From positions 81,028,889 through 81,092,888 of the forward strand of contig NC_092809.1 of the NCBI RefSeq assembly GCF_040954645.1: a stretch of 64,000 nt of DNA, given 5' to 3'. The translations under genes were made by a program, and so were the position numbers. The DNA comes from Diabrotica undecimpunctata (Eukaryota > Arthropoda > Insecta > Coleoptera > Chrysomelidae). Positions 1-10,826 of this stretch are shown piece after piece; positions within the stretch are counted from its first letter, which is position 1; each line of letters begins with the position of its first letter. The notes beneath the pieces were generated by a model. It saw nothing but the letters and a program-made list of their open reading frames with translations, was not told the DNA's origin and searched no databases.

Positions 1-132
1 AATATATTTATAAATTAGAAATAATGTTTTGTTCTTCATTTGAAGAAATATTTACTAAAGGTGAAATATCTCACTCGTACCTTAGGGTCATGAAAGAAGT
101 AAGTTCCTTTTAAACATCCATGTGATTCATTT

Positions 133-199
<67 letters not shown>

Positions 200-311
200 A
201 TAAAATTATTTATTCGTTTACGGTTATTTTATTCTTTAAAATATTTTAACGCGGATCTGAAAAGTAACAAAATAAAAAGGGGGGATAGAAAATTGAAAAT
301 ATTATCCCTTG
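1..311. other. AT-rich stretch without a gene, with a (TA)n tract
   Basis: This stretch is AT-rich with no convincing coding frame. It contains the uninterrupted (AT)n microsatellite at 135-196. The reading frame that crosses it would encode an isoleucine-tyrosine run and is not a gene. Confidence 0.7.
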
Positions 312-596
312 TTTAAATACACACAACGCAAAAGTCTAAGGATATTTTAATAATCTTAATAATCTAATTTTTATTCCGTATTTTTGACATTTTATGGTGG
401 TATGTGAAACATGCGTGATTTGCAATATATTTTTTTTTGTTCCAATTTTCTGTTTTTTTGCAATTTATGGTTTCTGACATATTAAACAACAATTTAAACT
501 ACAAATTTTGTATTACTTTTTTTAAGTTTATTACAGGTAAAGAAAATACGTCTATTTATAAAATATCCCTATACTTCTGCGTTGTGTGTATTTAAA
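312..596. mobile_element. Short inverted-repeat element (MITE-like)
   Basis: The two ends are imperfect inverted repeats of about 35 bp. The left end starts TTTAAATACACACAACGCA and the same sequence appears in reverse complement at the right end, finishing at 596. The inside has no coding frame. The size of about 285 bp and the inverted ends fit a non-autonomous DNA transposon. The superfamily is not clear; a TTTAAA-like palindrome at each border hides any target duplication. Confidence 0.55.
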
Positions 597-688
597 ATTG
601 GTGTAATTTTTTATCATACTTTGTTCAATATTACAATAAATCTTGTAGAACACCTGTTTATCTATCTATGGTTACTTTTTTAATATTA

Positions 689-689
<1 letters not shown>

Positions 690-771
<82 letters not shown>

Positions 772-781
772 AGAGAGAGAG
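690..781. repeat. Compound microsatellite (AT)n(GT)n(GA)n
   Basis: An (AT)n run at 691-756 passes into (GT)n and then (GA)n up to about 781. It abuts the 3' end of the minus-strand non-LTR element. The element side reads (CT)n(AC)n(AT)n after its 3' UTR, so part of this run may be its tail. Confidence 0.85.
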
Positions 782-832
782 ATGGCATTAGACAAAAAAT
801 CTTTTTGCCACAGAAAATTGTTATAAGGAAGT

Positions 833-3800
833 TTAAATTTTTATTTTAGAATTGTTTATAAACTTGATTAGAATATTATATATAGATTTGTCAGAATAAG
901 ATAACAGATTGCTGATGTTAACTGGTAGGCTAATATTGAGATCAATTAAATCTAGATATAGGCTTCGAGTCTGTTCCCTATGATTAGGACAATCGAAAAA
1001 TAAGTGGTTCAAATCTCCGACAGATTTACCATCACAAGGACAGAAAGGGGTTTCATAGATTCCAATCCTATGCAGATGCTCTGGAAAGAGGCCATGGTTA
1101 AGTTTTAACCGGGTTATTAACGAAGAATGTACTTTATTATAGTTAAAATTAAAATGGGGAATATTTTTTGGTAAGCATGGATGAATAGAAAAGTAATGGT
1201 TTCTTGAAGTCTCCTGAACCTCTTTATATTTTGACATCCATCTTTCCCTGCCAATACTCCTGATAATAGAAAAAAGATCTTTAAAGTAGTAAAAATTTGT
1301 AATTTCTGATATCTCAGATGTATTTTTTGCCATACCATCCACTAATTCGTTTCCAATTACTCCATTATGTCCTTTAACCCAGAGTAAAGTAACTGTTTTT
1401 TTTGTGAATTTTAGATCATGTAATAATTTTTTGATATCAAGTATAATGGAGTTTTGAAAACTATCCAATGGATGGCTACGAATAGCTTGTAATACTGCCT
1501 GAGAATCTGATACTATTACGATGTTGTCACAATAATTAGTGACACACCAAGTTAGTGCTTTCTGTATAGCAGCAGCCTCGGCTGTAAAAATAGAACAACA
1601 TTCAGGAATTCGATATTTCTCAACATAATTGCTGTTTGAAACAAAAAAAGCGAAACCAGTACTTTCAACAGTTTTTGAACCATCTGTATAAATTATTGTT
1701 AAATCTTCCCCTAATTTGCTTAGTATGGATTTAAATATCATATTAGTTAAAATTGGCAAGTCTGAATAAGAGGGCATTATAATGGTTGGTTTGTCTATCA
1801 GAACTTCAAAGTCTTGTATGTAAAAAGGAAATTTTGGGAGCTGTAATATATAAGATTGAAATGAATTCGTATCAATAAAAGATTCTGCAAGAGGAGGAGA
1901 ATTTTTTATTCTCCAATAAGAATTTGTTAAATTTTCTGTCAAAAGTAAACCTATTTTGTGAACCATAGTTGTATTAAACGATCTGTATGTTATTAGACGT
2001 TTGTTGGCTAACATTTGCCTACGTATGTGTAAAGGTGGTTCCTGAGCTTCTGCTAGAACTGCTTGGTTTGGTGAAGACATCATAGCTCCTAGACAAATTT
2101 TTATTGATTTAAATTGTATTCTGTCAAGAGTTAATAGATTTGTTTTGCATGTTGAACCGTAAAGAACACAGCCGTAATCCAGAATGGATCGTATGTAGGA
2201 TCTATAAAACATTAAAGAGATATTTTGATCTGCACCCCATCTTTTTTTAGAAACGAAACGCAGAAGGTTAATTCCACGCTCGCACTTTTGTTTTACGTAC
2301 TTTATATGGCTGGACCACAAGAGTTTTTTATCTAGGATCATGCCTAGATACTTATACTCTTCTGCTAAGGGGAAATTATAATCACCTATCTGGCATTTGC
2401 CTGTGATTTTTTGTCTACGTCTAGTGAAACATACAATCGAAGATTTTTCTTGTGATATACTAAAACCCATTTGTTTCACCCACTTATCTAAGTTACTAAA
2501 GCTAAGTTTTAGATTCAACATACAATCTTCATAGGATTTATGGCTGGTATATAAACATATATCGTCTGCATATTGAATTATTTTGCATTTTTCATCCATC
2601 AAACCATGCAGATCTGCAGTATAAACATTAAATAATAAAGGACTTAGAATTGAGCCTTGTGGGAGACCGTTATATAATATTCTTGGACCGTGTAATACAT
2701 TTCTATGGTCCCGTAAGTATATTTTTCTATTCACATACAAATTTATTATATTTACAGATAATCTTTTATCAATACCACACCCCACCATTTTTGAATATAA
2801 TATATCCAAATCAACCACGTCATATGCACCCTTTAAATCTAGAAACAAACATAGCATAAATTCGTTTTTTGAAAAACAGAGTTGAATATCCGTAACTAAA
2901 TGTATGAGAGCATCAATGGTACCCCGACCTCTACGAAATCCATACTGTGAGTAGGGAAAAACTGAACTACTTTCAATAAAATGTTCTAATCTAAATTTTA
3001 TAAGCCTTTCAAAGGATTTTGTCACACATGATAATAGAGAAATGGGTCTATAAGATGATGGAAGTTCTGGGTTTAAGTTAAATTTGAGTAAAGGGCATAT
3101 GATAATATTTTTTAAAGTATCGCAATATTCTTGTTTCAACCACCAACTATTAAAGATTTGTAAGAGAACATCTTTGGCATTTGACGGCAATTTGTCCAAT
3201 ATCTTATAAGTAAAACCGGGGGCTGTATTTCTGCTTTTTTTTAGTGCGAAATCAAGTTCTGAAGGAGTAAAAGGTTTTGACATGGAATCTACACTAGTAT
3301 TAAAACGAAAAAATTCTTTAATCCTACCAACATTACCAGAGGCAGATGAAGGTGCAAGTTGGTCTAACATCTGTTTAATGAGATTTTCAGAAAGTTGAGG
3401 TTTTTTGTTGTACTGATAGTTATTGGAAATTGATCTGACGGTTGACCATATTTTTGAAAGAGGTGTGCTTTTGTTTAGACTATTTAAAAAATTTATCCAA
3501 CTACTTTTTTTCTTTGTTTTAAATAATCGTCTGGTTTGGGCTGCTATATTTTTATAGTTTATGTAATTATTATGGTTACTTTGGGTTCGATACGCTTTCA
3601 ATGCTTCTGATCGTTTTTTTATTATGAATGTACATTCCTCATCCCACCAATAAGGCCTTGGAACTGAGGGAGTAAAAGGTTTTTTTATGGGCATAGATTT
3701 GGAAGCAGCTAGAGAGATAGTCTGAAAGAGTAGGGCTGTCTTCTCATCGTTAGAAAGATTATTAGATGATAAAAATGTGGATAATTGTTTGTCTAAATCT

Positions 3801-4582
3801 GTCTGAAATAGCTTCCAGTCAGCGCGGCAATCGTTCCATTTTGTTGATGGATTAATTAGGAAAGAAGTAGGATTAATTTTAAGCTCTATTTTAATAGGAA
3901 AATGATCGGATCCCAATGTGTCGGGATATACTGACCAGTTTATACGATTTGTTAATGAGGCTGAGGTGATAGTCAAATCAACGGCAGAATGATTGCCACT
4001 CGCGGCGATTCTAGTAGGTGTTCCGTCATTTAGAGAAACTAATTCGAAAAAATCCATGCTTTCGACTAATATTCTACCATTACGGTCATCTGGGATCGGA
4101 CCCCACATGTAATGGTGGGCATTAAAATCACCACAAAAAACTGTTTTATTATAATCGAATTGTTCAAATAAATGTATCCAATCAGTCTTTTCTACTCTGA
4201 TGTCAGATGGTTTATATATAGACACAAAAGATATATTAATTTTGTTAAGTAAGACTGCACACACTTCTATTCCGGTATTAAAATTATAGTTAATGTTAAT
4301 TATTTGATAATCAATGCCCTTTAATATGAAAATGCCTACACCGCCATAGCCACCTTCACGGCATTTTGAAACAAAATTATACCCTTTTAATTTAAAGTCT
4401 ATTTGGTTTTTCAACCAAGTTTCGGATAAAATTATAATATCTACATGAGAATTATTAATATAACTTATCAGATTATCCCTATTACTTACTAACGATCTAC
4501 AATTCCATTGTAAAATATTTAAGGAAGATTGAGTAAGTTGACTGTGCATTTGGAAATTAATAATACGAGTGAATGCTTTCAT
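833..4582 (-). CDS. Non-LTR retrotransposon ORF2 (endonuclease, RT, RNase H)
   Basis: This is the replication enzyme of the element, nicking target DNA and copying the RNA onto it. The 1249-residue frame from the ATG at 4582 is open throughout. An APE-type endonuclease fills about residues 20-235, with WNCRS near the start, SETWL, GDFNAHHYMW and SDHFPI. A reverse transcriptase spans about 480-760 with FLDLKGAYD, LPQGSILSPLLF and the catalytic YADD. An RNase H follows at about 950-1090, with YTDGS, the acidic TAEAAAIQ, SDSQ and the end block GHNGVIGNE. A C-terminal Cys/His cluster (CPCDG, then NHLFFDCPNH) closes the protein. The frame is open seven codons further up from a GTG at 4588, but ATG 4582 is preferred. 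It overlaps the ORF1 end in another frame, which suggests coupled translation. No disabling change is visible. Confidence 0.93.
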   Translation of the reverse strand: MKAFTRIINFQMHSQLTQSSLNILQWNCRSLVSNRDNLISYINNSHVDIIILSETWLKNQIDFKLKGYNFVSKCREGGYGGVGIFILKGIDYQIININYNFNTGIEVCAVLLNKINISFVSIYKPSDIRVEKTDWIHLFEQFDYNKTVFCGDFNAHHYMWGPIPDDRNGRILVESMDFFELVSLNDGTPTRIAASGNHSAVDLTITSASLTNRINWSVYPDTLGSDHFPIKIELKINPTSFLINPSTKWNDCRADWKLFQTDLDKQLSTFLSSNNLSNDEKTALLFQTISLAASKSMPIKKPFTPSVPRPYWWDEECTFIIKKRSEALKAYRTQSNHNNYINYKNIAAQTRRLFKTKKKSSWINFLNSLNKSTPLSKIWSTVRSISNNYQYNKKPQLSENLIKQMLDQLAPSSASGNVGRIKEFFRFNTSVDSMSKPFTPSELDFALKKSRNTAPGFTYKILDKLPSNAKDVLLQIFNSWWLKQEYCDTLKNIIICPLLKFNLNPELPSSYRPISLLSCVTKSFERLIKFRLEHFIESSSVFPYSQYGFRRGRGTIDALIHLVTDIQLCFSKNEFMLCLFLDLKGAYDVVDLDILYSKMVGCGIDKRLSVNIINLYVNRKIYLRDHRNVLHGPRILYNGLPQGSILSPLLFNVYTADLHGLMDEKCKIIQYADDICLYTSHKSYEDCMLNLKLSFSNLDKWVKQMGFSISQEKSSIVCFTRRRQKITGKCQIGDYNFPLAEEYKYLGMILDKKLLWSSHIKYVKQKCERGINLLRFVSKKRWGADQNISLMFYRSYIRSILDYGCVLYGSTCKTNLLTLDRIQFKSIKICLGAMMSSPNQAVLAEAQEPPLHIRRQMLANKRLITYRSFNTTMVHKIGLLLTENLTNSYWRIKNSPPLAESFIDTNSFQSYILQLPKFPFYIQDFEVLIDKPTIIMPSYSDLPILTNMIFKSILSKLGEDLTIIYTDGSKTVESTGFAFFVSNSNYVEKYRIPECCSIFTAEAAAIQKALTWCVTNYCDNIVIVSDSQAVLQAIRSHPLDSFQNSIILDIKKLLHDLKFTKKTVTLLWVKGHNGVIGNELVDGMAKNTSEISEITNFYYFKDLFSIIRSIGRERWMSKYKEVQETSRNHYFSIHPCLPKNIPHFNFNYNKVHSSLITRLKLNHGLFPEHLHRIGIYETPFCPCDGKSVGDLNHLFFDCPNHREQTRSLYLDLIDLNISLPVNISNLLSYSDKSIYNILIKFINNSKIKI

Positions 4583-5912
4583 TGTCACTTGTCGCTAAAT
4601 TATCCGTTTCTGTGTTATTACCTGTTTCTTCTAAATTATTAGAAATAAGTTTTCTTAATTCATTTTCTAAATTGCATATAGGTTGAGATTGATTATTGGT
4701 ATACATAAGTTGATTAATATGAGATGTGACAAGTAATATAAGTTTCTCTTTATAGTCAATAAATTCGTCCCTGTAGGGATTGGGTATTATAGGATTAGAT
4801 TTAGGGGTAGGTCTTTTGCTAGGAGTTGACGCAGAGGTATGGGGTAAAATTGGTGGAGAAGTTGCTTTACGTTTATTATTTGTAGATGTGTGAATAGTTT
4901 TTCTTACCGGTTTATTTAATGTGAAATTAGGGACATTGTTAGACGAGGTAGGTAAACTTGGAAAATTGGAAGTGTTATTTAGAATAGAAAATCTATTATT
5001 AGTTATTATTTTTGCGTAACTTGGATTGTTATGTAATTGTTCTGCTTCTCTGAATGTTATATTTTCTGATGCCATTATTGCTTTGATTTTCTTCTGTTTC
5101 TCGTATATTGGACATTTTCTAGACAACGAGGTGTGATCGTTGGTTTTACAATATAATATGCAATGATTATTTTCATTACAAGTTTCTACAGTATGGGTGG
5201 TGTCTGTACATTTTTTACATCTACTGTCCTTAGATTTACATTGTTTTGAGGAGTGACCATATCTGAGACATTTATAACATTGCACTACCGGGTGTATGTA
5301 TGGATCTACTGAAAAATTGCATAAATTAATTATTATGTTTTGTGGAACCTCGTTGCCCAAAAATTCTACAATTATCATTTGTCTTGGTACTAATTGAGTT
5401 GTGCCATCGTTGTTCGTTACTTTTCGTTGCATCCTTTGAACATTTACCACTTGTCTCTCGGATATTATCGCATCCTTTAAATAATTCTCCGAAAAGAAAG
5501 TATCAACCATACGGACTATGCCCTTTCTATGTGTATAAAATTTTGGAATATAAGCTATAAGATCATTTTTATTTATTAAATCATGATTAATTATTTTATT
5601 TGCTATAGAATAAGTTTTAAAAATGACTTTTACCCTATTAATGCCAACTGTTTTTATATCAAGTACATCATTTTTAATAGACGAATCATTTAATAAAAAA
5701 TGTCCTACCTTCATTGGAAATAACCTACCGATATTTTTATTTTTGTGTTCAATATATACAAAGAATGGGGCCTTATCGCTGGGTTTATACCGGTTTTCAA
5801 AATCAATTAAAGTATTTACAGACCTGTTATCATCAATATTAGTTTTTTCAGACGTGTTTACGGAATGTAATTCATCGGGCGGTCTATGACCTCCAATAGC
5901 ATCTTCTTCCAT
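4557..5912 (-). CDS. Non-LTR retrotransposon ORF1 (gag-like RNA-binding protein)
   Basis: This 451-residue protein would coat the element RNA. It starts at a clear ATG (5912) and runs without interruption. The N-terminal half has the RRM-like layout of insect ORF1 proteins (FFVYIEHK..., then HRKGIVRMVD). A run of Cys/His knuckles follows at about residues 210-265: CYKCLRYGHSSKQC, then CKKC with a following His/Cys, and a third CILYC-type knuckle ending SRKCP. The C-terminus is polar and disordered. The stop overlaps the start of ORF2 by about 25 nt. The knuckle layout is typical of I and Jockey relatives; the exact clade is inferred. Confidence 0.9.
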   Translation of the reverse strand: MEEDAIGGHRPPDELHSVNTSEKTNIDDNRSVNTLIDFENRYKPSDKAPFFVYIEHKNKNIGRLFPMKVGHFLLNDSSIKNDVLDIKTVGINRVKVIFKTYSIANKIINHDLINKNDLIAYIPKFYTHRKGIVRMVDTFFSENYLKDAIISERQVVNVQRMQRKVTNNDGTTQLVPRQMIIVEFLGNEVPQNIIINLCNFSVDPYIHPVVQCYKCLRYGHSSKQCKSKDSRCKKCTDTTHTVETCNENNHCILYCKTNDHTSLSRKCPIYEKQKKIKAIMASENITFREAEQLHNNPSYAKIITNNRFSILNNTSNFPSLPTSSNNVPNFTLNKPVRKTIHTSTNNKRKATSPPILPHTSASTPSKRPTPKSNPIIPNPYRDEFIDYKEKLILLVTSHINQLMYTNNQSQPICNLENELRKLISNNLEETGNNTETDNLATSDNESIHSYY

Positions 5913-6052
5913 ACTTAGATTTTTTGGAATACCAAATTATGGGCCTAATTTGCACTAAACAAATTCACAAAATAACACAATAGCGATCACTATCAAACTC
6001 GCACCGACAGCAATATCAAAACAAACCGCTCTTTACGGCTATCGACTCGGGT

Positions 6053-6055
<3 letters not shown>

Positions 6056-6133
<78 letters not shown>
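6056..6133. repeat. (TA)n microsatellite at 5' end of the LINE
   Basis: This is an uninterrupted TA run of about 78 bp directly upstream of the non-LTR element. Together with 690-756 it brackets the element on both sides. Confidence 0.95.
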
Positions 6134-6136
<3 letters not shown>

Positions 6137-7090
6137 TTTGCTACCCATATACCTCCGATTGCTACATCCTTAGTTCGAGTTTGCCTCCGATTTTACGGGT
6201 TCGCCTCCGAAATCGGAGGCGAACACGTACAGTCATGTTTCTTGTGCATTTAGTTGCTAACTCGTCTGTATAAGGCGTTTGACAATTTTTTAACTAGAGG
6301 CAAAATCGAGTCAAAATCATCTCTCGATATACATTTTAGTTCACCGTATCTGGCGTCAGAGGCGCAGCTTGTTACACGTGTATACTCTGTCGTTAGCCAA
6401 AGGTAGACGGCGCCTCCGATATACACGCTATGTTCAGCGGTTCACTTCGCCTCTTAGCGGTGGCAACATCGCAATAATTTAATCGCATAATGTAGTCGGG
6501 ACCTGATATACAATAATTATTATGAATAGTCATAAGAAACTGAAATGCTAATATTTATTGTTTCACTTTTGAGAACCGCGATAGAAAATGTCATGCAAGT
6601 ATGCATTTGACTAAATAGGTATTGTTACGGGGTAATCTTAAATTTATCAGATCCTAAGTAGGTATCTATTTTATCTATTTATAAAATCGTGTAAGTTTTC
6701 ATGCCCGTGATTTAAATTAGAAAGTCTAAAAGGACAAGATTTAACTTTTTTTCCGCGTACATTGCTTTCAATAGTAATAGCACCTACATTATTTTGAAGC
6801 ATACTTTTATTGTAATAAACGTACCTTACAATGTTATGTTTTATTAACATTGTTCTTATTCTTATTTCTTTATTTTGATGTTAATGTTGCTCATATTATG
6901 CGTACAGTTTTTTTAAACTTCGGTACGTTTTTGGGTTTATCTAAAAGCATCGGCACGCACAACTTGTGGCAAAAGTGTTTGCTACATGTACCTCTCTGAC
7001 CTGACAAAATTTTACGTTGTGAATAAATATGCGAGCTCCCTTGCTCATCCTTCCCAATCCCTTTTGGGATTTGGTGACATCATCAGGATT
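6134..7090. other. Non-coding stretch with repeated CCTCCG motifs
   Basis: No coding frame is supported. Between 6150 and 6440 the motif CCTCCGAT, or its complement, recurs at least six times, mostly as GCCTCCGA. The rest to 7090 is plain AT-rich sequence. Confidence 0.6.
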
Positions 7091-7720
7091 TTATAGTTTT
7101 TTTACGATTTCTTTCCATCCTTTCCGGTCCTGGGCTAGTTCTTCGGCGTCATGTAATCCTTGGTTAATCAGTGTTTCTGTTTGATCCACCCAACGGTTTG
7201 GAGATCTTCTCCCAGATTTTTTCCCTTTAACTCTGCCCCCGATTATAAGTTTTTCCATCGTGCCTGTTCTTCTAGCAAATTGTAAAAAATACTGCAAATA
7301 TCTCTGTTGTATTTGTTTAAGCAATATATCTCTTACTGTTTGAGTTATTTTAGCATCGATAGATTAGTTCGATGATCATCCCAAGATATTCTTAACATAC
7401 CGCGGTATCCCACATTTCATAAGCATCTATTTTTTTTTATCCGCTTAGTTCAAGGTCCACGTTTATATAGATATAGATGTATATGTAGCTATGTGAAAAA
7501 TGAGTGCCCTTATCAGCCGTAGTTTTTTGTGTATTTTTATGGTTGAATTTTTCCAAATTGTTACCAGTTTCATCATAGCTGTTCTTGCATTGCAATAGTC
7601 AACCTTCTACGTATCTCTTTGTTACATCCTTATCGTTTGTTATTAGAGACCCCAGCCATATGAAAATATTTACTACTTCGAAGATTCCTTGCTAGGTTGA
7701 CATATATGGTCTATTTTCTA
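7091..7720 (-). pseudogene. RTE-like non-LTR retrotransposon relic, ORF2 C-terminus
   Basis: Read on the minus strand, this region shows broken pieces of the end of an endonuclease/reverse transcriptase protein of the RTE or a related type. A WLGSLITND piece lies near 7650. The last open segment (7324-7091) carries the C-terminal motif run ARRTGTMEKLI, RRSPNRWVDQ and HDAEELAQDR. Between them are frameshifts and stops, including a short AT tract. The RT core is absent, so this is a 5'-truncated and decayed copy. The family name rests on recognising these tail motifs only. Confidence 0.6.
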
Positions 7721-7919
7721 TCGGTGCTAAGATTAAAAACCATAATGTAAATTTAACAACTTTATTTAAACATTAATGAAATTAATTGTAATAGAGCTTA
7801 CAAAATATAAAACTATAACATATAAAAAGTAATCTAGTGCCTAATATAAAAACTACTATAGAAGTAAAAAAATAGAACATTCAGTAATGTAGAATAAGTA
7901 CCTAAGCTACCGCAAACGC
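7721..7919. other. Putative 3' flank of the recombinase-like gene
   Basis: AT-rich sequence downstream (minus-strand sense) of the recombinase-like gene. It is a likely 3' UTR, but no decisive poly(A) context was singled out. Confidence 0.35.
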
Positions 7920-8433
7920 CTAAAACACTGTATTTCTATAGCTATTATAAACAAAAGTTTTTACTTTAACCCAATCTAAATTTTTTAATAGGATGGGTTG
8001 TTCATCAATTAATGTTTGACATTCCTCTTTTTTTGGTGCAATTTTATTTTGAATATGACCTTTAAAATATGACTTAACACATTTTTTCTGTTCTTCTGTC
8101 CAACGTATTTTGTTATTCTTCGCCTTCTTTTTAATCATACCTGAAGTACTGCAATCTTTCTTCTTATGCTTTTTCTGCTTAGTTGTTGTCTCGTTATCGC
8201 TATTGTCCCTGTCCAATACTTCACTGTCTTCACAAACATAATTATCTGGTCGATCGTTTGGTGGCTCAGATAGACTGTCATCATCGAAATTATCACATGG
8301 TTCGACCAAATCCTTGGTAGGATCAATATCAATATCTTCTAAAGACTTTCCCTTATATTGAAGGCCCTGACCCTTATCAAATAACACAAGTATTTTTGAC
8401 ATCTTTGCCATTTGGTAAGCGTCCTGCGTTATT
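7920..8433 (-). CDS. Recombinase-like gene, coding exon 5 (C-terminal domain)
   Basis: The exon begins after a TTGCAG acceptor and completes the codon split at the end of exon 4. It encodes TQDAYQMAKMSKILVLFDKG, a 60-residue acidic linker, a Lys-rich stretch, and a Myb-like tail with WTEEQKKCVKSYFKGHI and KKEEC. It ends at the TAG at 7920-7922. The 445-nt intron before it (8434-8878) has no coding features. Confidence 0.7.
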
Positions 8434-8878
8434 CTGCAAGCAAGTAACAAGAAAAAAAATCATTACAAATTTTTCAATGGCGTAATTTAGACTAGAGGAA
8501 AAAATTATTAAAAATAATGTTTACCTTATATCGGATGTTAGAATTTCTATTCAGAGTACTACGTAGTCTAAAACTACTTTTATTACTGCTATTTCTATGT
8601 TATCTGACAAAACACATACGACACGAACTGTCACTCAAATTATTGTCGTTGTCATTATTGTAAAATTCTGCTGTTAACTTTTTTGCACCTCGGTATTTTG
8701 CTTCATGTCTTACTTTGAATGAAAATTCTAATGAAAATCCGCTATTTTTTACAAATGATTTATTTAAATAAAAAAATTTTTAAGTATTAATTAGTAGTAG
8801 CAAAAAATTTAACAAATTAATTTTTTTTTAATTAGTTGTTGAGCATTTTCAATGATATATATCAATAAGATAACTTAC

Positions 8879-10452
8879 TCGTAATATTCCCTGTGCGTCT
8901 TTTCGGTGTGTCCCATAAATTGTGCAAAATGAGCCTATTCTTCTTTCGATAAATTAATTAGTTGCATTACTGTTGCTATTTGTTTACGTAAGCGATTAGA
9001 CGTCAGTGCTACAGGATTTTCTGCGCCACTTGCATTCGCAAATTTTTTTATGACGACATCTGCTCTAACCCACTGAGATTTAGAGCTAGGATAAGAAAAC
9101 AGATACTGATTTTCCTTAGATAGCATGTTGGTTTCGTTTCTAATTTGCAGTGTTAAGTCGATATATGCTTGTACATTTTTTGGAAAGAGTATAATAATGG
9201 GTCTACTACCTTTTCCGCCAGCTACAACTCTCTTGTATGTATTTGATAAAAGCTTCTCAGATTCAGTTAGTTGCTCTAAGTACTCTGTTTGGTCAACACA
9301 TGCGAAATTTTTTAAATATGAATCTATAGTTACATACTGAACATCTCCTATCCTCCTTCTATTAAACAGAATAGTTAGTGATAATGCAGAATCAACTACT
9401 TTCTTAAAAGCTTGTTGATTTGTCCAATCTTGCTGTAAGAGTTCAAAATTAGTTTCTGCGCAGTTTACAACGTGATTTCTAAATTTTATTATATCTTTTG
9501 TCAGAGGTAATAAAACTGGTTTATTCCACTTTTTTTCCGCAAGATCTTTCACAGCTAATGACGATATTTCAAAACTCCACTGACTATTCACTAACAACTT
9601 AAATCTCTTCAATTCTTTTAGTTTTGCGTCTTTATCGTTACACAAAATATCGGGGTGATCTTTCATTAACAAATGACTACACAAATCACATATTTGCTTT
9701 AGTGTAGTTCCCAAATGCATGGCCAAACTTGGAGCTTTATAGATTTTAGTTTCCTCGTTGTAACCGCTGATTAGTCTTGCACTTGCTACAACGGTATCAA
9801 AGAGCATAGGGTTTAATATGTCAAAAAAAGGTAAATTTTTCTTCTCGGTATGTCGGCGCATTTCAATTAGTAATCTAGAGCATTCCCTCATTTTATTAGA
9901 GCAAGCGACCGAAATTTGAGCGCGCTTATGTTTTTTTAAGTAGTTTTCCCCAAAATGTCGAATTAATGGGTCTCTTTTTGCAACTAATGATATTTGGTCT
10001 GCTTTCATTTTTGCAAATACTTCATTTTTAAGCCTTAAAGTAGCTGCTGTATTTATAGAAAGATCAGCACAAGCAACTAGAGTTTGAGATTGAGCACGAT
10101 GCTGAATTTTATGGCCAGTTTCATTTATGGGTTTGGTAGCACACGTTTTGTAATGGCGACGTAAGTAATTTACAGCAACTATACGTTTACAATAAACGCA
10201 GGGTAATCGATTAGAATCTATTTTGTCATTCTGTATAAATGCCTCAAATTGAGTTTCATATCGCAATAGAGATAAAATTTTTCTTCGTATATTTTTGTCT
10301 TCCTTCGACCTTGTTGAATAATTTGAGAGATCTTTCACCTCTTTTTTGTCAGAATGATGTCTAACTAGATGTCGTTCAAAATTAGTTACATTATTCTTAC
10401 AAAATTTGCAAACAGTCCTTTTCTTGTTCCTTTTATTCGAAATTTTTTCTAT
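8879..10452 (-). pseudogene. Recombinase-like gene, coding exon 4 (zinc fingers, recombinase core, one TAG)
   Basis: This 1574-nt exon spans a TTTTAG acceptor to a GTAAGT donor. It holds both Cys/His fingers and nearly all recombinase landmarks. The single TAG at 8935-8937 falls after NLSKEE. The frame continues open behind it through MGHTEKTHREYY to the donor. No other lesion is seen. Confidence 0.75.
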
Positions 10453-10543
10453 CTAAAATTAAAGGGACGATAGGTAAATCCCAGATAACTTTCTTAAACG
10501 CAACTTGAATAAAATGTTTACTATTTTTTTAATGCTCACTTAC

Positions 10544-10765
10544 ATATTCATCTAGTGCAGCAGTATTTCTCCTATTAACGACTATTGGTTCCTGAATTAT
10601 CAAAATATTTGAGCTAACATCAGAATCTAAATCAACGGAATCGGAAACATAAGACCTGGATATGTGAGATTGATTATATTCGTCAGTGCTGTTATCGGAA
10701 TCAGAATGACTGTTTTGGGGATCATCATTTTCGTAGACGTTAAATTTATTTGACTTCACCCACTC
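10544..10765 (-). CDS. Recombinase-like gene, coding exon 3
   Basis: This is a 74-codon exon between a TTGTAG acceptor and a TAT/GTAAGT donor. It is strongly acidic and Ser/Asp-rich (DDPQNSHSDSDNS), probably a disordered linker. It joins exon 4 in phase 0. Confidence 0.65.
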
Positions 10766-10826
10766 CTACAAATTAAGCGTAATTATCTCGTCAACAATAA
10801 GTGTAACAAGACTGTTTTTGATTATA

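Larger units (their letters stand above)
782..6055 (-). mobile_element. Full-length I-like non-LTR retrotransposon
   Basis: This is a two-ORF LINE of about 5.3 kb on the minus strand. It has a 5' UTR of about 140 bp (6055-5913), ORF1 (gag-like), ORF2 (endonuclease, reverse transcriptase, RNase H), and a 3' UTR of about 50 bp. Both ORFs are uninterrupted. (TA)n tracts lie directly against both ends, so the copy probably sits inside a microsatellite and its target duplication cannot be read. Clade placement as I-like rests on the RNase H domain after RT, the three-knuckle ORF1 and the short ORF overlap; a phylogeny could move it to a neighbouring group. It could be a recently active copy. Confidence 0.85.

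Noticed and set aside
122..316. Open frame with an isoleucine-tyrosine run, and similar frames at 25116, 33279 and 39055
   Set aside because: These are readings of (TA)n microsatellites, with no conserved sequence outside the run.
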